Origin: Cryptomeria japonica
Taxonomy: Eukaryota; Streptophyta; Pinopsida; Cupressales; Cupressaceae
Reading direction: 5' to 3'
NCBI RefSeq assembly: GCF_030272615.1
Contig: NC_081415.1
Location: forward strand, 598,491,335-598,555,334
Length of the DNA stretch: 64,000 nucleotides
This document shows positions 42,414 through 54,059 of the stretch, piece after piece. The position numbers and the translations under genes are program-made. Each line of letters begins with the position of its first letter. Positions within the stretch are counted from its first letter, which is position 1. The notes below the pieces were generated by a model. That model did not search any database. It worked only from the letters and a program-made list of their open reading frames with translations, and was not told where the DNA came from.

Positions 42414-44557
42414 TACAGGAGCACCTAGTTGAGTAAAACTCCCATTTTTGAGTATTTTATGTTTCCATGTTTGTAATGTCTTGTTTCAAGTTGATAATGT
42501 TGTTTTAGGTTGTTTTGTGTCATGTTTAGTGGTTTTTATCTCATTTTGGGCTCAAGAGATCAAGTTTTGCCTTTTAGGCTTTGAGTTGACAATTTTTGGC
42601 AAAAATGTGCAAAATTGCCAAAAAGGTCTTCTAATGCCTTCAAAAGAATTGAAACATGTTTTTTAGGTGTTTTTAATCATGCCTAAGTTGTTTAGACAAT
42701 TTTACAAGGTTAGGTTGTCAAAAATGCCTCATTGAGCAAGAAAAGTTGTCATTTGGCTTGAAAAGTTGTCAAAGTTATCATTTTTGGGTTTTTCTTGCAA
42801 AATGTAGTTGTGAAAGCCTCATGTCCATACTGGGCTTGATAACTAATTTTTCACACTATAAAAATACCTTTCTTGGCCTTGGAAAAGGTTGGAAAATGTA
42901 ATTAAAAAGATTTGTTAATGAGAAAAGAACAAAAATCTAGTTTTTACCTTGTTTTTCCTTCCTTTTGAATAACAGTCTATACTGTAGCTATGCAAATCCA
43001 TATTGTACCTTCTTGGAAGTGGAAAAGTTGATATTCTAAATCTTCCCATGTAATTGTTTCATTGTTTTTTCATTTGCAAGGTGGTTGTGTAAAATAGTTT
43101 CCTTTTTGTGTAGTTGTTGTCCTAACAAGGATTTTGGGGTTCTAAAATGCATCAACTTGGTTGATCCAGGTCTGGGATCCCTCCAATGGATTTTTCCGAG
43201 TTGATTTGTTTGTATATAGTGTACTTATATTTCATTTTGTGCCAGAGAAGTGTTTTGAAGATGGATTTGAGTGAGAACTAGGCAAGTTGGAGCAACTCGG
43301 CTAGTTCATGGTTAAAACTCAAAATTTGCACCCAAAAACAATGGGAATGAGCAAAAAGAGTGTGGAAAAGGTATGGTTATGTTCCCAAGGGAGTTGAGAG
43401 TCACCTTGGTTTATTTGAGTAGTATGTAATTATTAGACATTTCCAATTTGCAAACAAAACAGTGAGTTCATTGATTTTTATGAATTGTTTTGGTGTTGAA
43501 TGTATCAAATCTTTCAAGCACCCTTCAAGTTTTAGAAACTCTTCAAAAGCATGGCTATAGAGTTTTTGATTAATGTTTGATGTTGTCACAATCATGAATT
43601 TTTTGGTGAGAAGTATTGATCCTTCAAAATGTTGTCCTAACAGTGAATTGACTGTGACAGGGTATATGACAGTCATAATTCTTGTTTTTTTCAGTTGTAT
43701 GCCACTTGTTTCTTTTAATGCTTGCAAGATAGTAATAGAGGAAGGCATTGTTTGGTGTGGTAGAATTCCTAAGGAAGTTTGAAGGTTTGGTTTGTGGAGT
43801 TGGGAAGTCTTTTCTATGTTCTTTGGCCTACACCCTACCAAACCCTACATTTATGCCTATAATGGTGGACAATAGAAAAATAACCTTGTCAAGGACCCAA
43901 ACCACAAAAATCCTTTAGATTTGGCATATGTATGGACATCCAAATTGACTCCCAAGGTGGAAGAGACCATCATTGTGTAGAACAAGCAAAATTTGGCCAA
44001 TTAGGCCTCCACGGGCTAGTAGCCCTTTTGACTGCATAACACACAAATTTCATCAACCTGATTTCAAGAAGGACTTGGGGACCCTTGGAACTTTGGGAGA
44101 ACAATCTAAAATAGTGAAACTAATGGCAAACAGGTCCTTGGACAGTGTGTAGCCCTTTTTGAGGTTTTGACCCTTGGTTGCCTAGTTGAGTAAGCCAAGG
44201 CTATGGGCCTTAAACTAAATTGTGAGCATCAAACTTTGAACAAAACTTTTCTGCCCCCACATGTCCATGTTAGAAGTCTCCTAGATGCACTCTGAAATAG
44301 TGTGTTGAATGCCAAAAGAGCAGGGTTTGAGAATGAGTAGTTGGGTTGAGTGAGTAATTTGAGTAGATTGAGCATGGGTGTGAGCCATCACCTAAAAGGG
44401 AGTTTATTAGGAAAGTGAACCATGAAGTACTTGGCACTATAACCACAAGACTGATTGTGTAAACACAGACAATAGACTCAACAATTTTTTGGGTAACAAA
44501 TTGAACTACTTAAACAAATTGGCCTTTTTGAGCACTTTCCTAGCAATCTCCCTATCA
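42414..44557 (+). repeat. 3' LTR of E5
   Basis: It begins TACAGGAGCACC (the canonical TG start changed to TA, compare TGTAGGAGCACC at 32857) and ends TCCCTATCA. 2144 bp. From 42609 it parallels 33531-37747. It is uninterrupted and is the empty site for the insert at 34175-36442. Confidence 0.85.
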
Positions 44558-44671
44558 AATGGAGTGTAAAAACTTACTATACACCACCTTAGACCCCTGG
44601 AAGTGTGTGTTGGAGGTTTGGATAATCTAATGGTTGGATTTACTCTATTGAATCCCAACCATGCTTGAGAG
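44558..44671 (+). repeat. E3 3' LTR, middle piece
   Basis: AATGGAGTGTAAAAACTTAC onwards matches 14516-14629 of the 5' LTR. It ends at the GAGAG duplication of E6 and continues at 52190. Confidence 0.8.
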
Positions 44672-45782
44672 TGTAAAGCAGAAAAATTGAACCCTAATCG
44701 TTCTCCCCTCCCCAACTCCGAGGAGAGAGAAGGGAGAGTCACTAAGGTTGATGGTTTTCACTTGGGAAAGACTTTACCTTCAAAAGAGGGGTTGAAACCC
44801 ACAAGATCCAATCCCACGCAATGCAAGATTGGATTCTAGATGAGTTTCAAGGGGTAAGACATCAAGGATACCCTCTTTTGTAAAGAATGTAGATAGAAAG
44901 ATTGAACTAGGAATGCATGTAAAGTGGGAAATATTCGCTTATAAACAGAGATAGGGATATGATATGAATCTGCGGACCTGGAATTAGTAGTAAAATGTCG
45001 AAACGGAGCTGTTCTGCAAATTTGAGCGAAAGTTGACAGGACGATGGCGCCCGGCGTGCACACGGTCCTCCGAAAAATCCGCGAAACGAAGGGGGATCTG
45101 TTCGTCTATGCGAAGGTGTAATGTATGTGGTATGTAATGTGTTGTAAGTGATCTCCTCTTCAATGGTTGAATCCTTGTCTTGAATGCAACACTTAGCCTT
45201 GAATGGAGACTTAGAATGATCAATTGCTTGAAGGAATGCTTGAATGCTTGAATGTTTGAATGCTTGAATATTGCTTTCGCGCCTTGCTCACATATATGTC
45301 CTCCTCCCTTTTTGAGAGAGGAAATGTAGTTTATATACTTGTCAATTAGGGTTAAAAGACTGATTTTTCTAACCTTAGGCCAACCAGGAAATATTATTTT
45401 CCAATTTGCAAACTTAAAGACCCGAAGCCCCAAAAGAGACCGGGCCCAAAATAGGGCCAGGGACCAGGGTGCTGGGCGCCATGGTCCTGGGAGACCAGGG
45501 CGCTGGGCGCCATGGTCCTGGGGGACCAGGGCACTGGGCGCCATGGTCCTGGGGGACCAGGGCGCTGGGCGCCATGGTCCTGGGGGACCAGGGCGCTGGG
45601 CGCCATGGTCCCACCTCCACGGGCAGCAGGGTGCAAGGAGGATCAGGCCAGGGTGCTGAGAAATGCAGTTTTTGGTGTCATGAACAAGTTTCGGGGTCTC
45701 CATTCAGGTTCAGTGTTGCATCGCCATCGTGAAGACCCAAATGCAGTCGAAATTGCAAGTGTCACAATTTTAGGATGCTACA
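44672..45782 (-). repeat. 3' LTR of E6
   Basis: TGTAAAGCAGAAAAATTG ... GATGCTACA, 1111 bp. It is 61 bp longer than its partner because it has five copies of a 31-bp GC-rich repeat against three. Outside that, differences are few, which suggests recent insertion. Confidence 0.93.
45466..45615. repeat. 31-bp GC-rich minisatellite in E6 3' LTR, five copies
   Basis: Unit GACCAGGGCGCTGGGCGCCA followed by TGGTCCTGGGG. ATGGTC recurs at 45481, 45512, 45543, 45574 and 45605, an exact 31-bp period. The other LTR has three, more diverged copies (51930-52020). GGCGCC at the centre is palindromic. Its frames give spurious Gly/Pro/Trp peptides. Confidence 0.93.
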
Positions 45783-46662
45783 TTTAGCCCCCACTTTAGT
45801 GGGAGTATAAGCGTACGCCAATACTTCCGGTAAAGTACAAGGAAACAACATTGAAAAACTTTCACCACGTCAAGGAGGTAAGATACACCAAGCCCCCAGT
45901 GGACTAAGGATCTTACGACTTCGATTAGCAAGGTAAAAGGGAAGATCACGAGGGAGAACCATGACTATCAGTAGTAAGGCTCACTCACTATAGGTCATGC
46001 AAGAAAGATATCAAAAAATTTCAAGGCAAAGCTAAATTTGTCAAGAAATTTTCAAGTATCTTGAAAAGATATGAACGGGATGTATGCCCCCCTACGTTAA
46101 AGCGATCACACACGCCTCACTGGGGGTGATTGCTTTAAGGTAGTGATACATATAAGAAATGAAAAAGGGAAAGGAGCACGTTATCACAAGGATTTAGCCC
46201 CCAAGTGTGAGATAAGCCCAAGGATAATAGACACAAAACACAAAGCACAAGGTGACTTCGCTTTCCTTGGGGTTAGTATGCTGTATGATAATTCATGTAT
46301 ATCATATGTATGTATGCATAATTGTTCTTCATTCCCCAATCAAGGAAGGTCACCTAGAAGAAGGGAACACATGTGTCTTTTGAGTCAACATGAGAGAGAT
46401 CGAGAGATCTCAATGCTTTGCATCGTCCTCAAGTAGACAACACTAAGGACAACAAATAGAAGAATGAGAATAACACATAGAAGAACTAACAAAAGAGAGG
46501 AGGAGAGAATCTGCTATGCTAATGAAACTAGTCTAGCACGTCATCTACCCCATGATCTTGCTGATCAATATTTTGAGAAGGTAGGAAACACGCTAGAGGA
46601 GGAACATCCAACACAGCAGATGGAGCTATCACAAGATCCAAACAAGGGCTATGTTCATAACC
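45783..46662 (-). other. 3' untranslated region and purine tract of E6
   Basis: Non-coding between the gag-pro stop and the 3' LTR. On the minus strand CACTAAAGTGGGGGCTAAA ends exactly at the LTR and is the polypurine tract. Similar blocks (TTTAGCCCCCA) recur at 46195. No gene seen. Confidence 0.65.
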
Positions 46663-49600
46663 CTAGCCGTAGTGTTCTTGTCTAGGAGCTAGGATAAGTG
46701 CTTTAGCAAATGCGTTAGATAAATGGTTATCAACATCAACATATTCATATTCACTATCAGAATGAATAGGAGTAACATTTTCATCTATATCATCATCAGG
46801 ATTTATAAAAATAGGATCTTTAACTCGCACAGGATCAAGACCATCATGCATCTTATGTTTAGGAGATCTCGGCTCAATCGTCGGCTGAGGAGAAAATGAA
46901 AGAATACTGGTTGAAGGTGTTTTGGGGGATTGTGAAGTTTGAGAAGCAGCTGCCTGAGCTCTAAGATGACCCTTTCGTCGGTGTTCATGTGCAAAACGAT
47001 TTCATCTAGTCTTAGTAGGAAGTTGAGAAGATTGAGGAGGAGGAATGTTCTCATCCTTATCACTTGGGTGTTTAGGTTGTGGTCTCTTAGGTTGAACAAT
47101 AGGAGAAGAGGAAGCTCTCTTCTCTCCATAAGAGGAAGGAGGAGGAACTGCTCCATATAAGGGAGGAAAATTTGGTTTAGGAAGGAGACCAAGCCCATCA
47201 TGACGAGGAGGTATAGGTCTACTTTTAGGAAGTTTATTAGATATAGACATAGTCACATTCATAGGAATGGGTTGGGAATCTTCTTGAGGAAAGACATTAG
47301 TTTTATCTTTCAAAGGAAGAACTTCCTTCTCAGGAATGATAGGAATGTCAAGTTTGGGTGTTCTAGGTTCACTTAGAGATAGGATCATATGTTTTTTCCA
47401 CTTTTGATAAGATTTGAAAAGATGATCACTTCGCGGAGGAAGAGATTGGAATTGTTTAGGCCAAAAGTAATCAATAGGAACACTAGAAGTTCTTTCAGCT
47501 GGTGTAAAGAGACTATGATTGACAGTAACAGCTTCACCATTATGGGGAAATTTCAAACACTTGTGAATAGGAGAAGCAATAGCTTTCATGGAAGATAGCC
47601 AAGGATAGCCTAGCTTCACACGAAATTGTTCGGATGATGGAATAATAGCAAAGCTCACATCAAGGGATTTGTTATGAACTTCAATAGGTAATGTAATAGA
47701 ACCAATTGCAGGAGAAGAAAATGCATCAAATAATTTCACAACCACATTTGTTTCATCATAGATTACTTGATTCAATTGCAAAGTAAAAAGAAATTCTTCA
47801 GTAATGACATTAACCATACAAGAAGGATCAATAAGCACTCCACGACAAGGTGTATTCTTGACTTTTGCAACTATATATAAAGGACCATCAGGAGCCCTGA
47901 TAGTTTCATTGGAATCAAATGTGATGGAAGGTTCTTTAGGGATTTTCTGCTGCTCCACAAAGTTAGTCACATTCGAAGTCATAGACACAAGTTCATCAGG
48001 TGAGACAGAGGAATCAGTAGTATCAATCGCATTAGAGGTATGAGAAGGCAATGGATCAGTAAAAATCTGAAGATTTTGGTTAGGAGGAGCTACAGATGTG
48101 TTGCCTTTATCATTCACTCTAGAAACAGAAATAGTATTATTATCAATCAAATCTTGAATTTTACCTTTTAAAGCAAAACATTTTTCAGTATCATGCCCAG
48201 GATGACGATGAAATTGACAAAAAGATTTGTTATCAAAATAGGGTGAATTAATCTTTGCAGGATCTATTTGCCTTATAGGAGGAAGGGTAAGCACATTTTG
48301 TTCCAATAACTTATTCATAATACTATGCAATGATTCATTCAAAGGAGTAAACTTTCTTTCTTTCCTGAAAAACTTAGAAATAGGAGGCACACCTGATGCT
48401 GTATTCACATGGTTGTTGATGATGTTTTCATTGAATTTAATGGACTCTCTGTTCGGTTTAAACTTCCCAAAGGGTTGTTGACTACTATCACCCTTATCAC
48501 TCGAAGCCATAGGATTTGCTTGTTCCATTTGACTCACAGTCAGTTGATAATTGTGAAGAGTTGCACACAACTGTTGGAAAGAAGTAAACTCAGAAAACAG
48601 AAGTTTTTCTCTAATGTCTTTTTGTAAATTAGAAATAAAGATTCTTTGAATATCATTGTCAGGCACTGGAAAAGAAATTTGAGCATACAAATGCTTATAT
48701 CTACCAATGAAATCAGTCACTTTTTCTTTAACACCTTGTTTGCAATGCATTAAATCAATCAAAGTAACTTTAGGACTTATATTGTTTTGAAATTGTTGAA
48801 TAAAAGCATTTGCAAGCTGTTCGAAAGAAGTAATAGAATAAGAAGGCAACGAGCAATACCATTGTAGGGCTTTGTCTCTTAATGTTCTAGTAAACAGTTT
48901 TGCAAGCAACCTTTGGTCATAAGCAAAATCGGTACATATTGTTTGAAATGTCTTAACATGTGTTAGAGGATCACCCTTACCATTATAAAGCTCCAAATGT
49001 GGAATTTCAACATGTTTAGGGGGGATAGCTCGAACAATGTCAAGAGAAAGTGGGCTCGCAACATCAAATGTGGGCACACTAAACTTAGATTGATTCATAG
49101 AAGCAATTTGTTGCTGTAAAGAAGAGACAGTTTGTGCAAGATTGTTAATGGTCGCTTCAGTCGAAGAATTCATATTAGACGTGTTAGATTGTGATGGAGG
49201 TGTTATGTTATTGAAAGAAGGTAGAGAGTAATGTGGTGGGACACTATGATAGTTAGTCATAGGAGATGATTGGAAGGGAGGAACACCACAAGGAGGAATG
49301 GAATGATTAAATGAATTGCCCCCTTGCGTCATGTTCATTTGTGGAGATATAATAGGAACACTCACTGAAGGAATGAATGAAGAAGTTGGATTGAATGAAG
49401 GAAGAGGGTTGATTGAAGAAGAGGGATTGCCCCCATGACTGGTGATCATAGGTGGAATGTCTTGTGTTGAAGTAGTCATTATGTTTGATGTAAAAGTAGG
49501 TATACTAGCAATAGAAGTCGTCAAAGGAATAGAATGATTAACTTGAGTAGGAGGTTGTGTATAACCTAAGGTTTTGGCTCAACTTTTCATAGGCATCACA

Positions 49601-49959
49601 TTCGAATCCACAATGTGTGCAATACCACGCAAAATATCAATTCCATTCTTATCACTTTGAACCATACATTTTAGACCCTCAATTAATGAAAGAGCTTCAC
49701 TGTCGGGGTATTCTTGAGACATCCATTGTCGAAAATCATCAAATTGGTTATCCAATTTCGAAAGTTGTTCTACAGAAACCTCATGGAGAGCTTTTTCATC
49801 ATTAAGAGGATTAGAGGAATTACCCATGTCCTCATTAAAAAGGCTATTCAAATTAGGTTCCATCTCCTCAGTAAATAAACCTTGGAAAGACTTAATTCTA
49901 AGGCTTCGTCTAATGGGAATAGTGTAAGTAGGGCTTATTGTTGTGAAACTCATGCACAA
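46663..49959 (-). pseudogene. gag-pro: Gag-protease polyprotein of E6, two TGA codons
   Basis: Frames 49579-49959, 47002-49524 and 46663-46851 are all in one register, about 1,098 codons, broken only by TGA at 49579-49581 and at 47002-47004; both could come from CGA. After a Ser/Pro/Asn-rich N-terminus comes a Gag core (LRDKALQWYCSLPSYSITSF, FIGRYKHLYAQISFPVPDN), about residues 190-340 of the 840-codon piece. Then the variant knuckle C436-X2-H-X4-H-X4-C449 and a retropepsin-like domain in which DSG/DGG is replaced (GVLIDPSCMVNVI; VKLGYPWL). It ends with an acidic SDSEYEYVDVDNHL tail. The protease is probably inactive. Confidence 0.88.
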
Positions 49960-51139
49960 AAGAGAGAGAGAAGATTTTGAATTTTAGAGGTAGCAAATTT
50001 CAATAAAATCAGCCAATCTCTTAGATTTAAGCTGTTAAATACAATCAGGACAATTTCCTGAAATTTCGGAAAAAATGTCTAGGACCGTGGCGAACGGAGT
50101 GCACACGGTCCTCGCAACTTTTTTCGAAATTTTCACGGATGAAAGTTATGATGATTTTAAAGCTAATCTGAAAAAATTGAGTGATTTTACGATCTGCAGG
50201 TAGGCCAAAATAAAGTTGCAATCTCAAAATTGAACCCTACCAAGATTGTTGAAAAATGCAAAATTTGAATTTTGAAAAAGAGAGGGCAATTGAAATTTTG
50301 AATTTTATGATTTTAGAGGGAATGCTAAAAGCAATGCAAGTTTTGAAATTTAAAAGTTGACTCGATTTCATGCAAAATTCGAATTTGGAAAGTGGAAATC
50401 AAGGTTGTTGCAATTAAACACTTAATTTCAAAAGTCACAAATTGTAAAGATTTGAATAAAGCACTGAAATTTCGAATGAATGCCAACACACTTTTCAGAT
50501 TTAGGACTGTAAGGAACACAATTTTGATACAAATTTCAATTTCAACAATTTTTGAATGATTAGAAGCCTTAATCCAAGCAATCACTAGACCAGCTTTGAC
50601 TTTAATTTTGAAGGTTTTAAAATTGATAAAATCAGCCAAAATTCTGGATTTTAGCAGAAAAATACAGTAAGACCTAGCTCCCGAAATTTCGGAAAAAAAT
50701 GTCGGGGACGATGGCGCTCGGGGTGCACACGGTCCTCGCAACTTTTTTCTTAATTTTCAGGGATGAAAGATATTGTGATTTTATTGCGGAATCCAAAGTT
50801 ACAGCCGATTTGGAGGTGTTTTGATCAGTGAAATTATCAGTCAAAGGTTGAATCAAGGAGGTTTTAAAAATTAGGGTTTTGACACTTAACCACTTAATTT
50901 TCAGAATTAAAGCACAAATATGAATTGATAATTTGCAATAGAAGGGTAGATCTGAAACAAGCATTAACAATTAAACATTTCACAAGTTTAATTACTAAAA
51001 ATAAAATTTTAGGGTTTTTATGCAATCAACCTCTAAAATTTGCAAAAGATCAAACATGGAAATGTAATTAAGGAAACAAAAATTTTAGATCTAACCATGA
51101 ATAACCAGAATGAGGATGCTCACGTCGGGTTCACCAAAA
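49960..51139 (-). other. 5' leader of E6 with repeated hairpin motif
   Basis: About 1.2 kb between the 5' LTR and gag with no ORF of interest. A ~60-bp block (CGAAATTTCGGAAAAAA ... GTGCACACGGTCCTCGCAAC) occurs twice (50060-50140 and 50685-50765), and its core is also in both LTRs (45036-45070, 51508-51542). In the copy at 50079, AGGACCGTG and CACGGTCCT are exact inverted repeats. The position suggests a packaging or dimer-type RNA element; that is inference. Confidence 0.6.
51119..51138 (-). other. Primer binding site of E6, tRNA not assigned
   Basis: The minus strand reads TGGTGAACCCGACGTGAGC two bases inside the 5' LTR. It starts TGG, complementary to a tRNA CCA end, but it is not the Met-tRNA site of E1, E3 and E5. 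I could not assign the tRNA. Confidence 0.65.
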
Positions 51140-52189
51140 TGTAAAGCGGAAAAATCGAACCCTAGTCGTTCTCCCCTCCCCAACTCCGAGGAGAGAGAAG
51201 GGAGAGTCACTAGGGTTGATGGTTTTCACTTAGGGGAGACTTTACATTCAAAAGAGGGGTTGAAACCCACAAGATCCAATCCCACGCAATGCAAGATTGG
51301 ATCCTAAATGAGTTTCAAGGGTTGTGACATCAAGGATACCCTCTTTTGTAAAGAAATGTAGATGGAATGATTGAACTAGGAATGCATGTAAAGTGGGAAA
51401 AATTCGCTTATAAATAGAGATAGGGATATGATATGAAGCTGCGGACCTGGAATTAGTAGTAAAATGTCGAGACGGAGCTGTTCTGCAAATTTGAGTGAAA
51501 GTTGACGGGACGATGGCGCCCGGCATGCACACGGTCCTCCGAAAAATCCGCGAAACAAAGGGGGATCTGTTCGTCTATGCGAAGGTGTAATGTATGTAGT
51601 ATGTAATGTGTTGTAAGTGATCTCCTCTTCAATGGTTGAATCCTTGTCTTGAATGCAACACTTAGCCTTGAATGGAGACTTAGAATGATCAATTGCTTGA
51701 AGGAATGCTTGAATGCTTGAATGTTTGAATGCTTGAATATTGCTTTCGCGCCTTGCTCACATATATGTCCTCCTCCCTTTTTGAGAGAGGAAATGTAGTT
51801 TATATACTTGTCAATTAGGGTTAAAAGACTGATTTTTCCAACCTTAGGCCGACCAGGAAATATTATTTTCCAATTTGCAAACTTAAAGACCCGAAGCCCC
51901 AAAAGAGACCGGGCCCAAAATAGGGCCAGGGACCAGGGCGCTGGGCGCCATGGTCCTGGGGGACCAGGGTGCTTGGCGCCCTAGTCCTGAAGGGCCAGGG
52001 TGCTGGGTGCCATGGTCCCACCTCCAGGGGCAGCAGGGTGCAAGGAGGATCAGGCCAGGGTGCTGAGAAATGCAGTTTTTGGTGTCATGAACAAGTTTCA
52101 GGGTCTCCATTCAGGTTCAGTGTTGCATCACCATCGTGAAGACCAAAATGCAGTCAAAATTGCAAGTGTCACAATTTTAGGATGCTACA
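51140..52189 (-). repeat. 5' LTR of E6
   Basis: TGTAAAGCGGAAAAATCG ... GATGCTACA, 1050 bp, near-identical to 44672-45782 except for the 31-bp repeat number. Confidence 0.93.
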
Positions 52190-52348
52190 GAGAGCAACTG
52201 TAGAAAACAAATTGATAGGGAGCACTCCAAAGGAGTTTAATTATTTGACTTGTTAATGGACAAAATGAAGACTAATGGAATCCCACTAAAAAATTCTTTA
52301 CCTACCTATTGAGCTAGGTGTAACTCCTTTGTGAGAATCTCCCCATCA
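52190..52348 (+). repeat. E3 3' LTR, last piece
   Basis: Matches 14625-14783 of the 5' LTR and ends CTCCCCATCA. The first five bases are the duplicated GAGAG. Confidence 0.82.
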
Positions 52349-54059
52349 ATAACTCACATCTCTCATTCACATCTCTTTTAGCCTGTGACAAGCGTGGGAT
52401 AAGTGTCCATGGCCTCAGAAATCACACCCAAGATTGTAGAATGCCAATCTTTGCCTACAAATCAACACATATCCATCATCAGTCCTCGCTTCAATCAAAT
52501 ATATCAACAATAAAAAACAAATCAACTTGAGAATGTGAATCATATCAAAAGCACATGAGAAACATATTCACATCCATCAGTGAATCAATCAATGCAACAT
52601 ATTAGAACCATATCAAAATCAAATGCATATCTAAATTAAAATCCATATCAAAATCAAACCCATAGCAAAATTAGACCCATAACGAATTCAGGACCCATAA
52701 CACAATCAGACTCATAACGAAATCATACTCATATTAAAATCAAGACTCGTCGACTAAAAGACTCATATAAAAATTAGACCCATAACGAAATCAAGACCCA
52801 TAACGCAATCAGACTCAACATAATCAGACTCCTATCAAAATCAAGACTCATTGAAAATAAGATCGATATCGAAATCAAGACTCATATCGACTCAAAGACC
52901 CATATCAAAATCAAAATCCATATCAAACTCAAAGACCCATAATGACATCAAATTCATATCAACAACTTGACTCAAATCAAACAAGAATAATATCGAAACA
53001 AGATCCATATCGACCACAGACTCATATTGTAATCCAACAGCATATCAAAATCAGACATCATCACAAAATATGACTCACATCGGATCATGAACCATATCAA
53101 ATAGATCGACGAACCCATATAGACATCTATGCAACCTATCCAATCCATTTGACTCACGATGCATTTTTCACAATGCATTTTTTCCAACTTTTTACCCTAC
53201 GCGCTAAATCAGGGCCCCAAAGCACTAAGATGCCACATATGCACTAAACTTTTCCACAAATACACAATAAAACAATCCCTATGTGCCATCTTGATATCAC
53301 GCACTAACTGACACACCATTTTTGCTACCCTATTTACCCAATGCGCTAAAGCTATCCTACGTGCTAACTGTCCTACCCATTGCACTGTTATGCAGACCTT
53401 ATGCGCTAAAATCACCCTATGTGGTAACTTGCCCACAAATGTGCTAGTATTTGACCCTCAGATGCTAAACCTACCTAGGGTTTTCTATGCACTAAAACTC
53501 CTATCGTATGCACTATAAAACCTACCCTAAGCGCTAAACCGGAAAATTCTGACCCAAAATTTGAAAAACGTGGCAAAATAAAAAAAAAGTAATAAAAAAT
53601 AAAGATGGATTTTGGCCACTTACTGGTGGGCCATATGTGACGGGTCTCCAATATCGCCTGACGCACTCAAATCAGTGCACAGAGTATGGAACCGGCATTG
53701 TGGTCAAAGCTCCAAATGTCACAATCACAAGGAGACAAGTTTACAAATGATTAATCAAAGGGTTAATAAGTGGGGCATGTATTTTACTCCCACTTTTTCA
53801 TTTTTAACCTTATCAACATCATTTTTTTGGGAGATGAATCAATAATGTGCATCCAACACAATCCATATTCTCATATCGCAATTAATTCAAAAATGATCAT
53901 AAACTTGACAACTTTTCACTAGATCCTTGATTAATCTCCTGAGGGGGCATTATCAATATCGTTCATCAAATTTACATTCGGGGCATCATATTGACATTTT
54001 GACACACATCATATCAATCAAATTTTGGCAGCATATCCAACAATTTTCTTTGAATCAAC
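52349..54059. other. Low-complexity sequence, possibly the rest of E2
   Basis: No gene. 52440-53130 is a degenerate string of (GACTCATA/CCCATA)(TCAAAATCA) units. 53190-53550 has about a dozen spaced copies of a YGYGCTAA motif (for example ATGCGCTAAA, ACGTGCTAAC). 53570-53600 is A-rich. Style and position, after the E3 insertion, suggest the 3' zone or LTR of gypsy E2, but no direct match to 11892-14460 was established. Confidence 0.4.

Larger units (their letters stand above)
33531..44557 (+). mobile_element. Ty3/gypsy chromovirus E5
   Basis: 5' LTR (33531-37747, interrupted by a 2.3-kb insert), primer site, gag-protease-RT-RNase H-integrase-chromodomain frame (37801-42388), purine tract and 3' LTR (42414-44557). 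It belongs to the same family as E3 (MVTN.ELAKKVEDQEE start, near-identical RNase H and integrase) and is the more complete copy. It lies in the 3' LTR of E3: the sequence following it, AATGGAGTGTAAAAACTTAC, is the E3 LTR. The left target duplication is lost in the chimeric LTR. Confidence 0.8.
44672..52189 (-). mobile_element. Gag-protease-only gypsy element E6 (TR-GAG type)
   Basis: Two LTRs (44672-45782 and 51140-52189) and a perfect 5-bp duplication GAGAG (44667-44671, 52190-52194) define a complete 7518-bp insertion in the E3 3' LTR; the 5' LTR of E3 (14625-14629) is the empty site. On the minus strand the order is 5' LTR, primer site, ~1.2-kb leader, one gag-protease frame, 3' UTR, purine tract, 3' LTR. 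There is no RT, RNase H or integrase, so it depends on a helper. The variant zinc knuckle links it to Tat-like elements such as E2. Confidence 0.9.
14461..52348 (+). mobile_element. Ty3/gypsy chromovirus E3, multiply invaded
   Basis: Pieces in order: 5' LTR ending CCCCATCA (14783), primer site (14787), gag start (14866), fused gag/RNase H, integrase (15854-16431), resumption of integrase (32107), integrase tail plus chromodomain (32270-32823), purine tract, 3' LTR start (32857) and 3' LTR end (44558-44671 and 52190-52348). The gaps are filled by the CACTA element, gypsy E5 and element E6. The match of 44560-44671 plus 52195-52348 to 14518-14783 identifies the 3' LTR. No target duplication was found (TCCTT left, ATAAC right), so the left limit is uncertain. 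Confidence 0.75.

Noticed and set aside
36763-43782. 69-codon hydrophobic ORF conserved at 36763-36972 and 43573-43782
   Set aside because: The two copies are the two LTRs of E5, so similarity is expected without selection.
32852-44562. TATGG/AATGG as a target duplication of E5
   Set aside because: GGGGAGTATGG is the normal purine tract of this family and precedes both 3' LTRs, so the resemblance is probably chance.
45339-45787. Gly/Trp/Pro-rich repeat proteins on both strands
   Set aside because: Explained by the 31-bp minisatellite in an LTR; the frame changes with each unit.
14513-52353. Target duplication for chromovirus E3
   Set aside because: The bases before the presumed left end (TCCTT, or GCTAA for a TGG start) do not match ATAAC on the right; not claimed.
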